A stretch of 16,165 nt of DNA from assembly GCA_002449915.1 (NCBI GenBank), contig DJXY01000171.1, forward strand, positions 1 through 16,165, given 5' to 3'. The DNA comes from Oribacterium sp. UBA6992. Its GTDB lineage: Bacteria > Bacillota > Clostridia > Lachnospirales > Lachnospiraceae. The stretch's first letter is position 1. Each line of letters begins with the position of its first letter. A model generated the notes under the pieces. It made no database searches. It saw only the letters and a program-made list of their open reading frames with translations, and was not told where the DNA came from. Below, in pieces: positions 6,313 through 13,885 of this stretch. The translations under genes and the position numbers were made by a program.

Positions 6313-6337
6313 TAATAGCATTCAAGGAGATAGCTTC

Positions 6338-7525
6338 ATGTCAGATGAAATCATCAATGTAAACGATACAAAACAGCTGGAACTATACATTCACATCCCA
6401 TTCTGCGCACGCAAATGCAACTACTGCGACTTTCTGTCCTTCCCCGTAAACGCGAAGGAGCACGACGCCTATATCAACAGGCTCTGTCAGGAAATCACCC
6501 TGTCTGCTCCATCCGCAGCTGCCTATGAAATCTCTACTATATTTATAGGAGGCGGCACGCCGTCTATACTGGAGCCGAAATGCATCTCCCGCATCATCTA
6601 TACCATCCGACGTCATTATAATGTAAGAAAAAGCGCGGAAATCACCATTGAGCTGAATCCAGCCTCCACATTACGTTATAAGTTTGCCTCCTACCGGGAC
6701 TCCGGCATCAACCGGATCTCCATCGGACTGCAGTCCGCAAACAACACTGAGCTCAAAACCCTCGGACGGCTGCATATCTTTGAGGACTTCCTGAAATGCT
6801 ACCAGGATGCCCGCATGGAGGGTTTTCAAAACATCAACATCGATCTTATGAATGAAATCCCGGGACAGACCACGGCCAGCTGGCGCAAAACCCTGCGCAA
6901 TGTCCTGATGTTGAAGCCGGAGCATGTCTCCATCTACAATCTGATTATCGAGGAGGGCACCGTATTTCAGCGAATGCAGGCTGCCGGGACGCTGTCACTG
7001 CCATCAGAGGATGAGGATGTCGCGATGGATGAGATCACAAAGGAATTGACCAACCGATATGGCTATCGCCGCTATGAAGTCAGCAATTACGCAAAACCCG
7101 GTTACGAATGTCGTCATAACTACGGCTACTGGTCCAATGTTCCCTATCTGGGATTTGGGCTTGGCGCGTCCTCTTATTTTAATGGTATACGCTGGAGCAA
7201 TATCCGGGATTACCGGGCATATCTGGACATGGATCTCCCAGAAGATACTGCGCATGGCTTTGTAAGGCTGCATCAGAATATGCAAATTCTCTCCCGGGAA
7301 AATCAGATGGAAGAATTTATGTTTCTAGGCCTACGGCGGATCGAGGGGATCTCCGAGCTCGAGTTCATTCGCCGCTTCTCCGTGGATATCCACACCGTAT
7401 TTGGCCGACAGCTTGAGCAGTATACACAAAATGGGCTTCTGATCCATGAGAATTATCATTATCGCTTTTCCGAGCATGGTATGAATGTCAGCAATGCAAT
7501 CCTCAGTGACTTTTTACTGACTTAA
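6338..7525 (+). CDS. hemW: Radical SAM heme chaperone HemW
   Basis: The 395-residue product is a radical SAM protein related to coproporphyrinogen dehydrogenase HemN. In characterised members HemW binds heme and delivers it to target proteins rather than acting as the dehydrogenase. LYIHIPFCARKCNYCDF carries the [4Fe-4S] CxxxCxxC cysteines 23, 27 and 30. IFIGGGTPSIL is the SAM-binding glycine motif, and the radical SAM barrel continues through NRISIGLQSANNTELKTLGR and NIDLMNEIPGQT. YEVSNYAKPGYECRHNYGYW and YLGFGLGASSY are HemW/HemN blocks, and the C-terminal winged part includes EEFMFLGLRRIEGIS. The ATG at 6338 is chosen because AAGGAG lies 8 bases upstream; an in-frame ATG at 6263 lacks such a site and would add 25 atypical residues. 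It diverges from putP. Confidence 0.94.
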   Translation: MSDEIINVNDTKQLELYIHIPFCARKCNYCDFLSFPVNAKEHDAYINRLCQEITLSAPSAAAYEISTIFIGGGTPSILEPKCISRIIYTIRRHYNVRKSAEITIELNPASTLRYKFASYRDSGINRISIGLQSANNTELKTLGRLHIFEDFLKCYQDARMEGFQNINIDLMNEIPGQTTASWRKTLRNVLMLKPEHVSIYNLIIEEGTVFQRMQAAGTLSLPSEDEDVAMDEITKELTNRYGYRRYEVSNYAKPGYECRHNYGYWSNVPYLGFGLGASSYFNGIRWSNIRDYRAYLDMDLPEDTAHGFVRLHQNMQILSRENQMEEFMFLGLRRIEGISELEFIRRFSVDIHTVFGRQLEQYTQNGLLIHENYHYRFSEHGMNVSNAILSDFLLT

Positions 7526-7543
7526 GTTTCCATCCCGGACTAA

Positions 7544-7586
7544 AAAAGTATCGGAAATGGCATAAAACGCCATTTCCGATACTTTT
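7544..7586. terminator. Bidirectional rho-independent terminator between hemW and ilvE
   Basis: AAAAGTATCGGAAATGGC (7544-7561) and its exact reverse complement (7569-7586) form an 18-bp perfect stem with a 7-base loop. A and T runs on the outer ends give a U tract in both directions. It lies 18 bases after the hemW stop and about 82 bases after the ilvE stop, and so serves two convergent genes. Confidence 0.95.
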
Positions 7587-7590
7587 ATTT

Positions 7591-7624
7591 TACTTAAATT
7601 TACCTAAATTATCCTACTTAAATT
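7591..7624 (+). repeat. Three short copies of TACYTAAATT
   Basis: TACTTAAATT (7591-7600), TACCTAAATT (7601-7610) and TACTTAAATT (7615-7624) follow each other directly beside the terminator. The first and third are identical and the second differs by one base. They lie in the 3' untranslated part of ilvE. No function is proposed. Confidence 0.6.
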
Positions 7625-7668
7625 ATCTTATCTTGTTTTACTCATGCTGGAGCCGCGCCGGATCGCAA

Positions 7669-8694
7669 TCAGCAGATATGACGGATCCAGCCTTCAGGGC
7701 CCTCAATTCTGCCGCTCTGGATACCGGTAATGGTATCATAAAGCTCACCGATCACAGGACCAGCCTTCTCCATACCGGACGGAAGATTGATAACATCATC
7801 ATGATTTACAATACGTCCAACCGGAGAAATAACCGCAGCCGTTCCGCAAAGACCGCACTCCTGGAAGTTCTTGATCTCCTCATACTTCACAGGTCTCTCA
7901 TCAACATGGATATGAAGATAATGCTCTGCCAGGTAAACGATCGAGCGTCTTGTGATAGAAGGCAGAATGGACGGAGACTTCGGCACTACAAGATTTCCTG
8001 CCTTATCTACAAAAATTGCGTTAGAACCGCCAGTCTCCTCTACATAGGTTCTGGTTGCCGGATCAAGATACAAATTCTCGGCAAACCCTGCCTTATGCGC
8101 AAGTACAGAGGAGTGCAGACTCATCGCATAATTCAGTCCTGCCTTGACAGCACCGGTTCCACGAGGTGCTGCACGGTCAAAATCGGAGACCTGAATGGCA
8201 ATCGGAGTTGCGCCGCCTTTGTAATACGGTCCAACTGGTGTACAGAAAACTCTGAACTGGTACTCATCTGCAGGCTTCACACCGATCACTACGCCTGTTG
8301 CAAACTCATACGGGCGCAGATAAAGAGATGCACCGGATCCATATGGAGGAACCCAATCCAGATTTCCCTTGACAACCTGATCAATAGCATCCAGGAATTG
8401 ATCCTTAGGAAATGGTGGCATCTCAATCCGCTGTGCTGACTCGTACATACGGTCTGCATTGAGATCCGGGCGGAAGCATACAACAGAGCCATCCTCCCAG
8501 GTATAAGCTTTCATACCTTCAAATACCTGCTGGCAGTACTGCAGCATACCTGCTGACTCGTTTAATGTGACTTCCGGGTTGGAAATCAGTGCTCCCTCAT
8601 CCCATTTACCGTCCTTCCAGTTGGAAACATATCTTTTATCTGTAACATGGTATGCAAAACCAATGTTACCCCAGTCAAGATTTTTCTTTGCCAT
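7669..8694 (-). CDS. ilvE: Branched-chain amino acid aminotransferase
   Basis: The 341-residue PLP enzyme (fold type IV) interconverts branched-chain amino acids and their 2-oxo acids, the last step of Leu, Ile and Val synthesis. It resembles the longer BCAT class of Gram-positives and eukaryotes. Features include QQVFEGMKAY, FRPDLNADRM and YLRPYEFATG. The likely PLP lysine is K184 in GTGAVKAGLNYA, and the pyridine-nitrogen Glu lies in YVEETGGSNAIFV. SPSILPSITRRS and GTAAVISPVG are conserved PLP-phosphate and substrate regions. The start is ATG at 8694-8692 with AAAGGAG 7 bases upstream. An ATG at 8751 would overlap the -35 element and is rejected. It has its own promoter (8723-8751), a leader of only about 22 bases, and no visible T-box or peptide attenuator. 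It lies downstream of lepA, away from other ilv genes. Confidence 0.95.
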   Translation of the reverse strand: MAKKNLDWGNIGFAYHVTDKRYVSNWKDGKWDEGALISNPEVTLNESAGMLQYCQQVFEGMKAYTWEDGSVVCFRPDLNADRMYESAQRIEMPPFPKDQFLDAIDQVVKGNLDWVPPYGSGASLYLRPYEFATGVVIGVKPADEYQFRVFCTPVGPYYKGGATPIAIQVSDFDRAAPRGTGAVKAGLNYAMSLHSSVLAHKAGFAENLYLDPATRTYVEETGGSNAIFVDKAGNLVVPKSPSILPSITRRSIVYLAEHYLHIHVDERPVKYEEIKNFQECGLCGTAAVISPVGRIVNHDDVINLPSGMEKAGPVIGELYDTITGIQSGRIEGPEGWIRHIC

Positions 8695-8722
8695 GGTAAA
8701 TCTCCTTTCACTTAACGCACTT

Positions 8723-8751
8723 AGTATAGTCTCAGAAAAAAAGGATTTCAA
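8723..8751 (-). promoter_or_regulatory. Promoter of ilvE
   Basis: The minus strand shows TTGAAA (8751-8746, 5 of 6) and TATACT (8728-8723, 5 of 6) with a 17-base spacer. The predicted start near 8716 gives a leader of about 22 bases with the AAAGGAG site. This supports independent transcription of ilvE from lepA. Confidence 0.85.
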
Positions 8752-8782
8752 TATATGCCATAAAACGAATCGTCATATTTCA

Positions 8783-8830
8783 TATAACTCTAAGCTATGG
8801 AATTTCTGTCATTCCATACCGCAAGTTATA
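8783..8830 (-). repeat. Nested inverted repeat directly after the lepA stop codon
   Basis: An inner 8-bp pair TATGGAAT/ATTCCATA (8796-8803 and 8811-8818, loop of 7) is enclosed by an outer 7-bp pair TATAACT/AGTTATA (8783-8789 and 8824-8830). The outer arm touches the lepA stop at 8831. No U tract follows on the minus strand, so it is not a standard terminator. A 3'-end stabilising hairpin is one possibility. Confidence 0.5.
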
Positions 8831-10645
8831 TTAATCCGAATCCAGCTTCAGCACGCGCATAAACGCCGACTGTGGAATCTCTACATTTCCGAACTGACGC
8901 ATCCTGCGCTTGCCCTCCTTCTGCTTTTCCAGAAGCTTCTTTTTACGGGAAACATCACCACCATAGCATTTTGCCAGCACATCCTTGCGAAGCGCCTTGA
9001 TGGTTTCTCTCGCCATAATATGCCCACCGATCGCAGCTTGAATCGGGATTTCAAAAAGCTGTCTCGGGATTTCATTTTTCAGCTTCTCGCACATCTTCTT
9101 ACCGCGCTCGTAAGCAGAATCCGCATGTACAATAAAGGAAAGCGCATCTATTGTTTCATGGTTCACCAGGATGTCCAGCTTTACCATCTTGCTGGTGGCA
9201 TACCCCTTAAGGTCATAGTCAAAAGAAGCATAGCCTTTGGACCGGGACTTAATGGCATCAAAAAAATCATAAATAATTTCGTTTAACGGCATATCATATT
9301 TCAGAATTGCCCGGTTGGCCTCAATATATTCGGTACCCTTGTACACGCCGCGACGCTCCTGACAAAGCGTCATAATCGATCCCATAAAGTCCGGCGTCAC
9401 CATAATTTCCGCTTCGACAATCGGCTCCTCAATGTGATCAATTTCCGCTGGATCCGGGAGATTTGCCGGATTGGAGAGTTCCATCATAGTGCCATCCGTC
9501 TTATAGACATGATACACTACTGAGGGCGCCGTGGTTACAAGATCCAGGTTATATTCGCGTTCCAGTCTCTCCTGTACAACATCCAGGTGCAGAAGACCGA
9601 GGAATCCGCAACGGAAGCCGAAGCCCAGTGCCTGGGATGTTTCCGGCTCATACTGGAGCGCCGCATCGTTAAGCTGCAGCTTTTCCAGCGCATCTCGTAA
9701 GTCCGGATATCTCATAGTATCCGCAGGATAAATACCGCAGAAGACCATCGACTGCACCTTTTTATATCCGGGCAGTGGTTTCTCCGCGGGATTGACTGCG
9801 TCTGTCACCGTATCACCAACTCTTGTATCACGGATATCCTTAATAGATGCGGTAATATAGCCAACCATACCAGCAGACAGCTCATCGCATGGCGTAAACT
9901 GACCAGGGCGGAAATATCCCACCTCGGTTACGTCAAATTCCGCACTGGTAGCCATCAGTCGGATCCTGGTCCCCACCTTGACTCTACCCTCACGGATTCT
10001 GCAGAAAATGATAACGCCCCGGTAATTGTCATAAACCGAATCGAAAATCAGCGCCTGCAGAGGATGATCCGGACTGCCGCCCGGTGCCGGAATCTTTTTT
10101 ACAATGTCTTCCAGTACTTCCTCCACATTTTGTCCTGTCTTTGCGGAAATCCTAGGAGCATCCATGGCTTCAATGCCAATAACATCCTCAATCTCCTCGG
10201 CAACCCGGTCCGGATCTGCCGATGGAAGATCGATCTTGTTAATTACCGGCATGATTTCCAGATTATGGTCCAGAGCAAGATAGGTATTGGCAAGCGTCTG
10301 CGCCTGGATGCCCTGTGTCGCATCAACAATCAGGACTGCCCCATCACAGGCTGCCAGGGCTCTGGAAACCTCATAGTTAAAATCCACATGCCCCGGGGTA
10401 TCGATCAGATTAAAAATATACTCTTCCCCATCCTTTGCCTTATAAATGACACGGGTTGTCTGGGATTTAATCGTGATGCCACGTTCCCTCTCGATCTCCA
10501 TATTGTCAAGCACCTGTTCCTGCATCTCCCGCTGTGTCAATGTGCCGGTCATCTCAATAATCCGATCCGCCAGCGTGCTCTTGCCGTGATCGATATGGGC
10601 AATAATACAGAAATTCCGGATTTTGCTCTGATCTATTGTTGTCAT
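8831..10645 (-). CDS. lepA: Elongation factor 4 (LepA), ribosome-associated GTPase
   Basis: The 604-residue product is the translational GTPase LepA/EF4, of the usual length. It acts on 70S ribosomes; proposed roles are back-translocation and an effect on initiation and ribosome assembly. The G domain has the P-loop AHIDHGKST (residues 16-24), DTPGH (82-86) and NKID (136-139). EF-G-like domains II, III and V follow, including [20 protein letters not shown] and PDFMGSIM. The LepA-specific C-terminal domain ends in [15 protein letters not shown]. The start is ATG at 10645-10643, the only sensible start because an in-frame stop lies close upstream. The best binding site, AGGAGAG, is 13 bases away, longer than usual and perhaps limiting for translation. 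It diverges from rpsT. Confidence 0.98.
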   Translation of the reverse strand: MTTIDQSKIRNFCIIAHIDHGKSTLADRIIEMTGTLTQREMQEQVLDNMEIERERGITIKSQTTRVIYKAKDGEEYIFNLIDTPGHVDFNYEVSRALAACDGAVLIVDATQGIQAQTLANTYLALDHNLEIMPVINKIDLPSADPDRVAEEIEDVIGIEAMDAPRISAKTGQNVEEVLEDIVKKIPAPGGSPDHPLQALIFDSVYDNYRGVIIFCRIREGRVKVGTRIRLMATSAEFDVTEVGYFRPGQFTPCDELSAGMVGYITASIKDIRDTRVGDTVTDAVNPAEKPLPGYKKVQSMVFCGIYPADTMRYPDLRDALEKLQLNDAALQYEPETSQALGFGFRCGFLGLLHLDVVQERLEREYNLDLVTTAPSVVYHVYKTDGTMMELSNPANLPDPAEIDHIEEPIVEAEIMVTPDFMGSIMTLCQERRGVYKGTEYIEANRAILKYDMPLNEIIYDFFDAIKSRSKGYASFDYDLKGYATSKMVKLDILVNHETIDALSFIVHADSAYERGKKMCEKLKNEIPRQLFEIPIQAAIGGHIMARETIKALRKDVLAKCYGGDVSRKKKLLEKQKEGKRRMRQFGNVEIPQSAFMRVLKLDSD

Positions 10646-10704
10646 CTTTCTTAAATTTCTCTCCTATATAAATAAATGAAATGAAAACGAAAATTACTGA
10701 CTCG

Positions 10705-10732
10705 ATTTTACTTTCTGAATATTGCTGTCCAA
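10705..10732 (-). promoter_or_regulatory. Possible promoter of lepA
   Basis: The minus strand has TTGGAC (10732-10727) and TAAAAT (10710-10705, 5 of 6) separated by 16 bases. Shifting by one base gives TGGACA (5 of 6) with a short 15-base spacer. It is the best candidate in the gap but imperfect either way. Confidence 0.4.
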
Positions 10733-10849
10733 AAATTGTTTCCTATTATTTGTGAAAGCTCGCTAGTAATCCTAACATACCCTGACCGGTTTTGCCATAA
10801 AAAACCGCTGCATCCCCTGATTTCCCTTGATTTTGCCCGGGAATTGTTC

Positions 10850-10878
10850 TTGACAAGTGAAATACCTTTATATATGAT
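10850..10878 (+). promoter_or_regulatory. Promoter of rpsT
   Basis: A perfect -35 TTGACA (10850-10855), a 17-base spacer and TATGAT (10873-10878, 5 of 6) form a strong vegetative promoter, as expected for a ribosomal protein gene. Transcription should start near 10885, leaving a leader of about 68 bases. Confidence 0.88.
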
Positions 10879-10887
10879 AATTGAGCA

Positions 10888-10944
10888 TGTTTTCAAACTG
10901 TCCGTGTCCAGGTATTTGAAAACACCTCAAATTATAGAAAGGTG
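10888..10944 (+). promoter_or_regulatory. Structured leader of rpsT with Shine-Dalgarno pairing
   Basis: TGTTTTCAAA (10888-10897) and TTTGAAAACA (10915-10924) form a perfect 10-bp hairpin at the very 5' end of the message. CACCT (10923-10927) can pair with AGGTG (10940-10944), which is part of the rpsT Shine-Dalgarno AAAGGTGG. The two pairings share bases 10923-10924, and a second AGGT at 10910-10913 can also pair with ACCT. The leader can thus be drawn in mutually exclusive forms that hide or free the ribosome binding site. Autoregulation by S20 is inferred, not shown. Confidence 0.5.
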
Positions 10945-10952
10945 GCATCAAA

Positions 10953-11216
10953 ATGGCAAATATTAAATCCGCAAAAAAGAGAGTATTAATCGGCAATGAC
11001 CGGAACGAGCGCAATAAGGCAATTCGTTCCGAGGTAAAGACCTATATTAAAAAGGTTTACGCAGCAGTGGAGGCTGGTGATAAGGCAGCTGCACAGGAAG
11101 CTCTCAGAAGAGCGCAGAAGAAGGTTGCTATGGCACACAGCAAGGGCATCCTTAAGGCTAACAACGCATCCAGAAAGGTTGCACATATGTCCAAGGCAGT
11201 TTCTGCTATGGCATAA
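10953..11216 (+). CDS. rpsT: 30S ribosomal protein S20
   Basis: The 87-residue, lysine- and arginine-rich helical protein is S20, which binds 16S rRNA early in 30S assembly. MANIKSAKKR at the N terminus, NKAIRSEVKTYIKKV and the closing KGILKANNASRKVAHMSKAV are characteristic. The length fits the family. The start is ATG at 10953 with AAAGGTGG at 10938-10945. The gene is monocistronic: it has its own strong promoter (10850-10878) and a terminator (11319-11353), and faces comEC convergently. It is the only ribosomal protein gene here and lies beside lepA, as in many Firmicutes. Control is probably partly translational given the leader at 10888-10944. Confidence 0.98.
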   Translation: MANIKSAKKRVLIGNDRNERNKAIRSEVKTYIKKVYAAVEAGDKAAAQEALRRAQKKVAMAHSKGILKANNASRKVAHMSKAVSAMA

Positions 11217-11318
11217 TGCTTCATCCGGCATTTCACATTTATTTTACCTAACATCGTTTTTTTACAAGGTTTGATTTCAGGCCGTACCTGGAACGTTTTT
11301 AATCATATGTTACTCATG

Positions 11319-11353
11319 AGGACCTTCGGACTAACCCGCCGAAGGTCCTTTTT
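11319..11353 (+). terminator. Rho-independent terminator of rpsT
   Basis: AGGACCTTCGG (11319-11329) and CCGAAGGTCCT (11339-11349) form a perfect 11-bp stem with a 9-base loop followed by TTTTT. It lies about 103 bases after the rpsT stop. A weaker hairpin with a bulge (11276-11293) followed by five T residues precedes it and may contribute. On the minus strand the stem is not followed by U residues, so it should not serve comEC. Confidence 0.92.
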
Positions 11354-11431
11354 ATTACTTTTATTATTTTACTCTATGTCCTGACACATAAATCCTGACG
11401 TAATACTTTTACTGTCTTTTCCGTCTTATGC

Positions 11432-11475
11432 ATCCGGCTTTATCCTGCTGTCTTACGATAATGATAAAGCCGGAT
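11432..11475 (-). repeat. Perfect 13-bp inverted repeat across the comEC stop codon
   Basis: ATCCGGCTTTATC (11432-11444) and GATAAAGCCGGAT (11463-11475) are exact reverse complements separated by 18 bases. On the minus strand the first arm lies in the last codons of comEC and the second arm contains the TAA stop (11442-11440). No U tract follows on either strand, so it is not a standard intrinsic terminator. Confidence 0.7.
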
Positions 11476-13860
11476 ACTTCCGTCCTGTTCTGGAATTATG
11501 CGGATCTCTCCAAGCCTGGCCGTCTCCAGAAGCCTGATTCCACGTTGCCGGAGCCTCTCCATCGTTTCCTGATGGGGATGTCCGTAGTCGTTGTTTCGTC
11601 CATAGCTAATGAGAGCGTATGTCGGAGATAATGTCTCAAGGAGCAGCTCCGATGTACTGGTAGCACTGCCATGGTGCCCTACCTTAAGCACATCGATATC
11701 TTCCACAAGCCTCCGCCGCTGCATCTCCTGAAGCATCACTTCCTCCGCTTCCTTTGGCATATCTCCCGTAAACAGCATATGGAAACGACCTGCCGTGAGC
11801 ATGATCCCCAATGACTGAGTATTGGCATCCTCAATGTGTGTATCGTCTACAGGATAAATGCATTGAAATGCCAGCTTCTCCTCTTCCTTTTCTTTCTCTT
11901 CCGTAACTGTCATCTCATCTCCGGATTGCATATACTCGATTTCCGTATTTCGCTGTGCTGCCGCCTGTCTCAGCGTATCATACCTGGAGTCAAGCTTTGC
12001 CGCTGCCGGTAGGATCATCCTCCTGATCCGAACTGCACTGGTTTCCGTAAGCAGATACAGGATTCCGGAGTAATGATCGCTGTCACAGTGACTGATCATG
12101 CTTGCGTCAATGCAGGAGATCCCCTGTGACAAAAGATATGGTTCGAGAACATTCTCCCCGAAATGCTTGTCAGATGTCGATCCTTGATCCATTGTAACCA
12201 CTATATCTCTGTTTCTGATTATAAATCCGTCACCCTGTCCCACATATAGCGCTATTATTTCTGTTTTCTGTGGCTTATCTGGGATCAGGTTCCATATCTG
12301 TATAAACATGATAAGCAGTATAATAGCTCTTTCAAGATATGGGGTCCTCTCCTGTCTGCGTCCGCGTCTCTCGAGGATACAGAACAGCAGAAGCAAAACG
12401 CCATAATACACCAGTATATCTCCCATGTCTGGTCTCCCGAGGACAAGGCTTGCATATTGCCAGGTGCTGACTGCCTCACACAGCCACTTGTAAAATGCAA
12501 TGATCATATGACCCCCGCCGATTGCCACTCTGGCAAGCAATGTTGAAAACGGGTACAAAGCCAATGCAAGTATGCCTCCTCCAAGTACATATCCCATGAG
12601 CGGAAGAACCAGAAGATTCAGAAGCAGGCTATATAAAGGGAGCTTAAAGTAATGATACAAAACAATCGGGAGCATTCCCAGTTGCAGGAGCAGCGCAATG
12701 CGGATGGTTTCTACGATCTGCCACTTGAGTTTTGGCAGATCCATGGCAAGTCCGATCGATAGCACCGCAGCAAAGCTCAGCTGGAAGCCTCCGGTAAAAA
12801 GCAGATACGGACTCCGTAAAAGTAAAAGAACCGCTGCCACTCCGACTGCCGAGAGCATGTCATAGGTTCTCCCCATAGAACGCGCCAGGAACTGGAGGAG
12901 CAGCATAATCACGGCACGCATGGCAGAGCCGGAGCAGCCGGTAAAAGTCCCGTACAATAAAATCAGAATCCCGGCAAAAATTCCCGCTGCCTTCTGATGC
13001 AGCCTTCCCTTCCTCAGGATATTATAAAAACCCATACCAAGGATGCTGAGGTGCAGACCGGAGACCGCAAGAATATGGGAAATGCCGCTCTCCTGAAACA
13101 GCCTGCTGATCTCTTCCGGCATTTCTCCCCTCTCCCCGAGCAGAACTGCCTGATAGATGCCACTGCCACTCTCGGTACAAATTGTGCGGAATGCTTCCTG
13201 ACACCACTCCCGGAAACGCTGCAAAATCTTCCATAACGGAAGTACATCTCCTCCGACGATTTCCATACGTTTCCCATACATGCTTCCGCTGATTCCCTGT
13301 GAACGGAGGTAACGGCCGTAATCAAACTGACCTTCATTCTGCGGTTGCTCCTCCTGTGCCATTTTACCGGTAATCCTGACCTCATGCCCGGGATAGACAT
13401 CCGCCGGCGCATCCAAATATACCATGATCCTGCCTACCGGCTGGTCATATCTCTTACGCTGCATTTCCGTTGCAGTCTCCGGAAGCACCCGGAGACTGCC
13501 ATAGGCACTGGACAGCATACTCCCGGATAAAATCACACGATATGTATCCTTGCTGCCGTAATATGCGACGACCTTCCCCGTAAGAGCTACGTTGAGCTCT
13601 CCAAAATATAAAATGCGGCTTTGATTTTTCTTAAAACCCTGCTCTGCAATATGATACCGGCAGAATCCCAGTAAAAACACAAAAAGGAGAAGTGCGGCTG
13701 CACCCCTCCTTACTTTTTTCCGTAATAGACCTGCTCCTGTCAGAAACAACACTGCTGCTCCCGACAAAGCATGCAAAAGCGGACCTGTTTCCTCTGCACT
13801 GATACACTCTCCAAGTACAAACATCACTGCCATCAGTAAACATGGTCTGCGATAATTCAA
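11440..13860 (-). CDS. comEC: DNA internalization competence protein ComEC/Rec2
   Basis: The 806-residue polytopic membrane protein is the channel that brings single-stranded DNA into the cytoplasm during transformation. Early membrane segments are followed by an OB-like domain (about residues 80-200), the competence transmembrane core with SHILAVSGLHLSILGMGFYN (about 258-277) and GCSGSAMRA, and a C-terminal metallo-beta-lactamase domain. That domain keeps SHCDSDH at about residue 590, FTGDM and KVGHHGS. A Lys/Glu-rich insert lies within it. The TTG at 13860-13858 is chosen as start because AGAGG lies 7 bases upstream and this leaves 25 bases after degV. A TTG at 13914 would overlap degV by 29 bases, and an ATG at 13833 is the other option. 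It is the third gene of gpmI-degV-comEC. Whether the host is naturally competent cannot be told here. Confidence 0.93.
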   Translation of the reverse strand: MNYRRPCLLMAVMFVLGECISAEETGPLLHALSGAAVLFLTGAGLLRKKVRRGAAALLLFVFLLGFCRYHIAEQGFKKNQSRILYFGELNVALTGKVVAYYGSKDTYRVILSGSMLSSAYGSLRVLPETATEMQRKRYDQPVGRIMVYLDAPADVYPGHEVRITGKMAQEEQPQNEGQFDYGRYLRSQGISGSMYGKRMEIVGGDVLPLWKILQRFREWCQEAFRTICTESGSGIYQAVLLGERGEMPEEISRLFQESGISHILAVSGLHLSILGMGFYNILRKGRLHQKAAGIFAGILILLYGTFTGCSGSAMRAVIMLLLQFLARSMGRTYDMLSAVGVAAVLLLLRSPYLLFTGGFQLSFAAVLSIGLAMDLPKLKWQIVETIRIALLLQLGMLPIVLYHYFKLPLYSLLLNLLVLPLMGYVLGGGILALALYPFSTLLARVAIGGGHMIIAFYKWLCEAVSTWQYASLVLGRPDMGDILVYYGVLLLLFCILERRGRRQERTPYLERAIILLIMFIQIWNLIPDKPQKTEIIALYVGQGDGFIIRNRDIVVTMDQGSTSDKHFGENVLEPYLLSQGISCIDASMISHCDSDHYSGILYLLTETSAVRIRRMILPAAAKLDSRYDTLRQAAAQRNTEIEYMQSGDEMTVTEEKEKEEEKLAFQCIYPVDDTHIEDANTQSLGIMLTAGRFHMLFTGDMPKEAEEVMLQEMQRRRLVEDIDVLKVGHHGSATSTSELLLETLSPTYALISYGRNNDYGHPHQETMERLRQRGIRLLETARLGEIRIIPEQDGSIRLYHYRKTAG

Positions 13861-13885
13861 TTGTAAACCTCTATAATGTAAGAAA

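Larger units (their letters stand above)
10646..10952. other. 307-base divergent regulatory region between lepA and rpsT
   Basis: No coding region is supported. It contains a weak lepA promoter candidate (10705-10732, minus), a strong rpsT promoter (10850-10878, plus) and a structured rpsT leader (10888-10944). A short inverted repeat GGTTTT/AAAACC around 10788-10806 lies between the two promoters. The remaining bases show nothing I can assign. Confidence 0.75.

Noticed and set aside
6263..6337. N-terminal extension of HemW from the ATG at 6263
   Set aside because: There is no ribosome binding site before it, the extra 25 residues are unlike HemW, and AAGGAG is well placed before the ATG at 6338.
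7633..8439. 268-codon open frame on the plus strand opposite ilvE
   Set aside because: It is fully antisense to a well-conserved aminotransferase, begins with a TTG without a binding site, and its translation shows no recognisable domain. It is a frame shadow.
8695..8830. T-box or leader-peptide attenuator for ilvE
   Set aside because: The ilvE promoter gives a leader of only about 22 bases, too short for either system, and no T-box sequence is visible.
11319..11349. rpsT terminator stem also acting as terminator for comEC
   Set aside because: The stem is symmetric, but on the minus strand it is followed by CATGAGT rather than a U tract.
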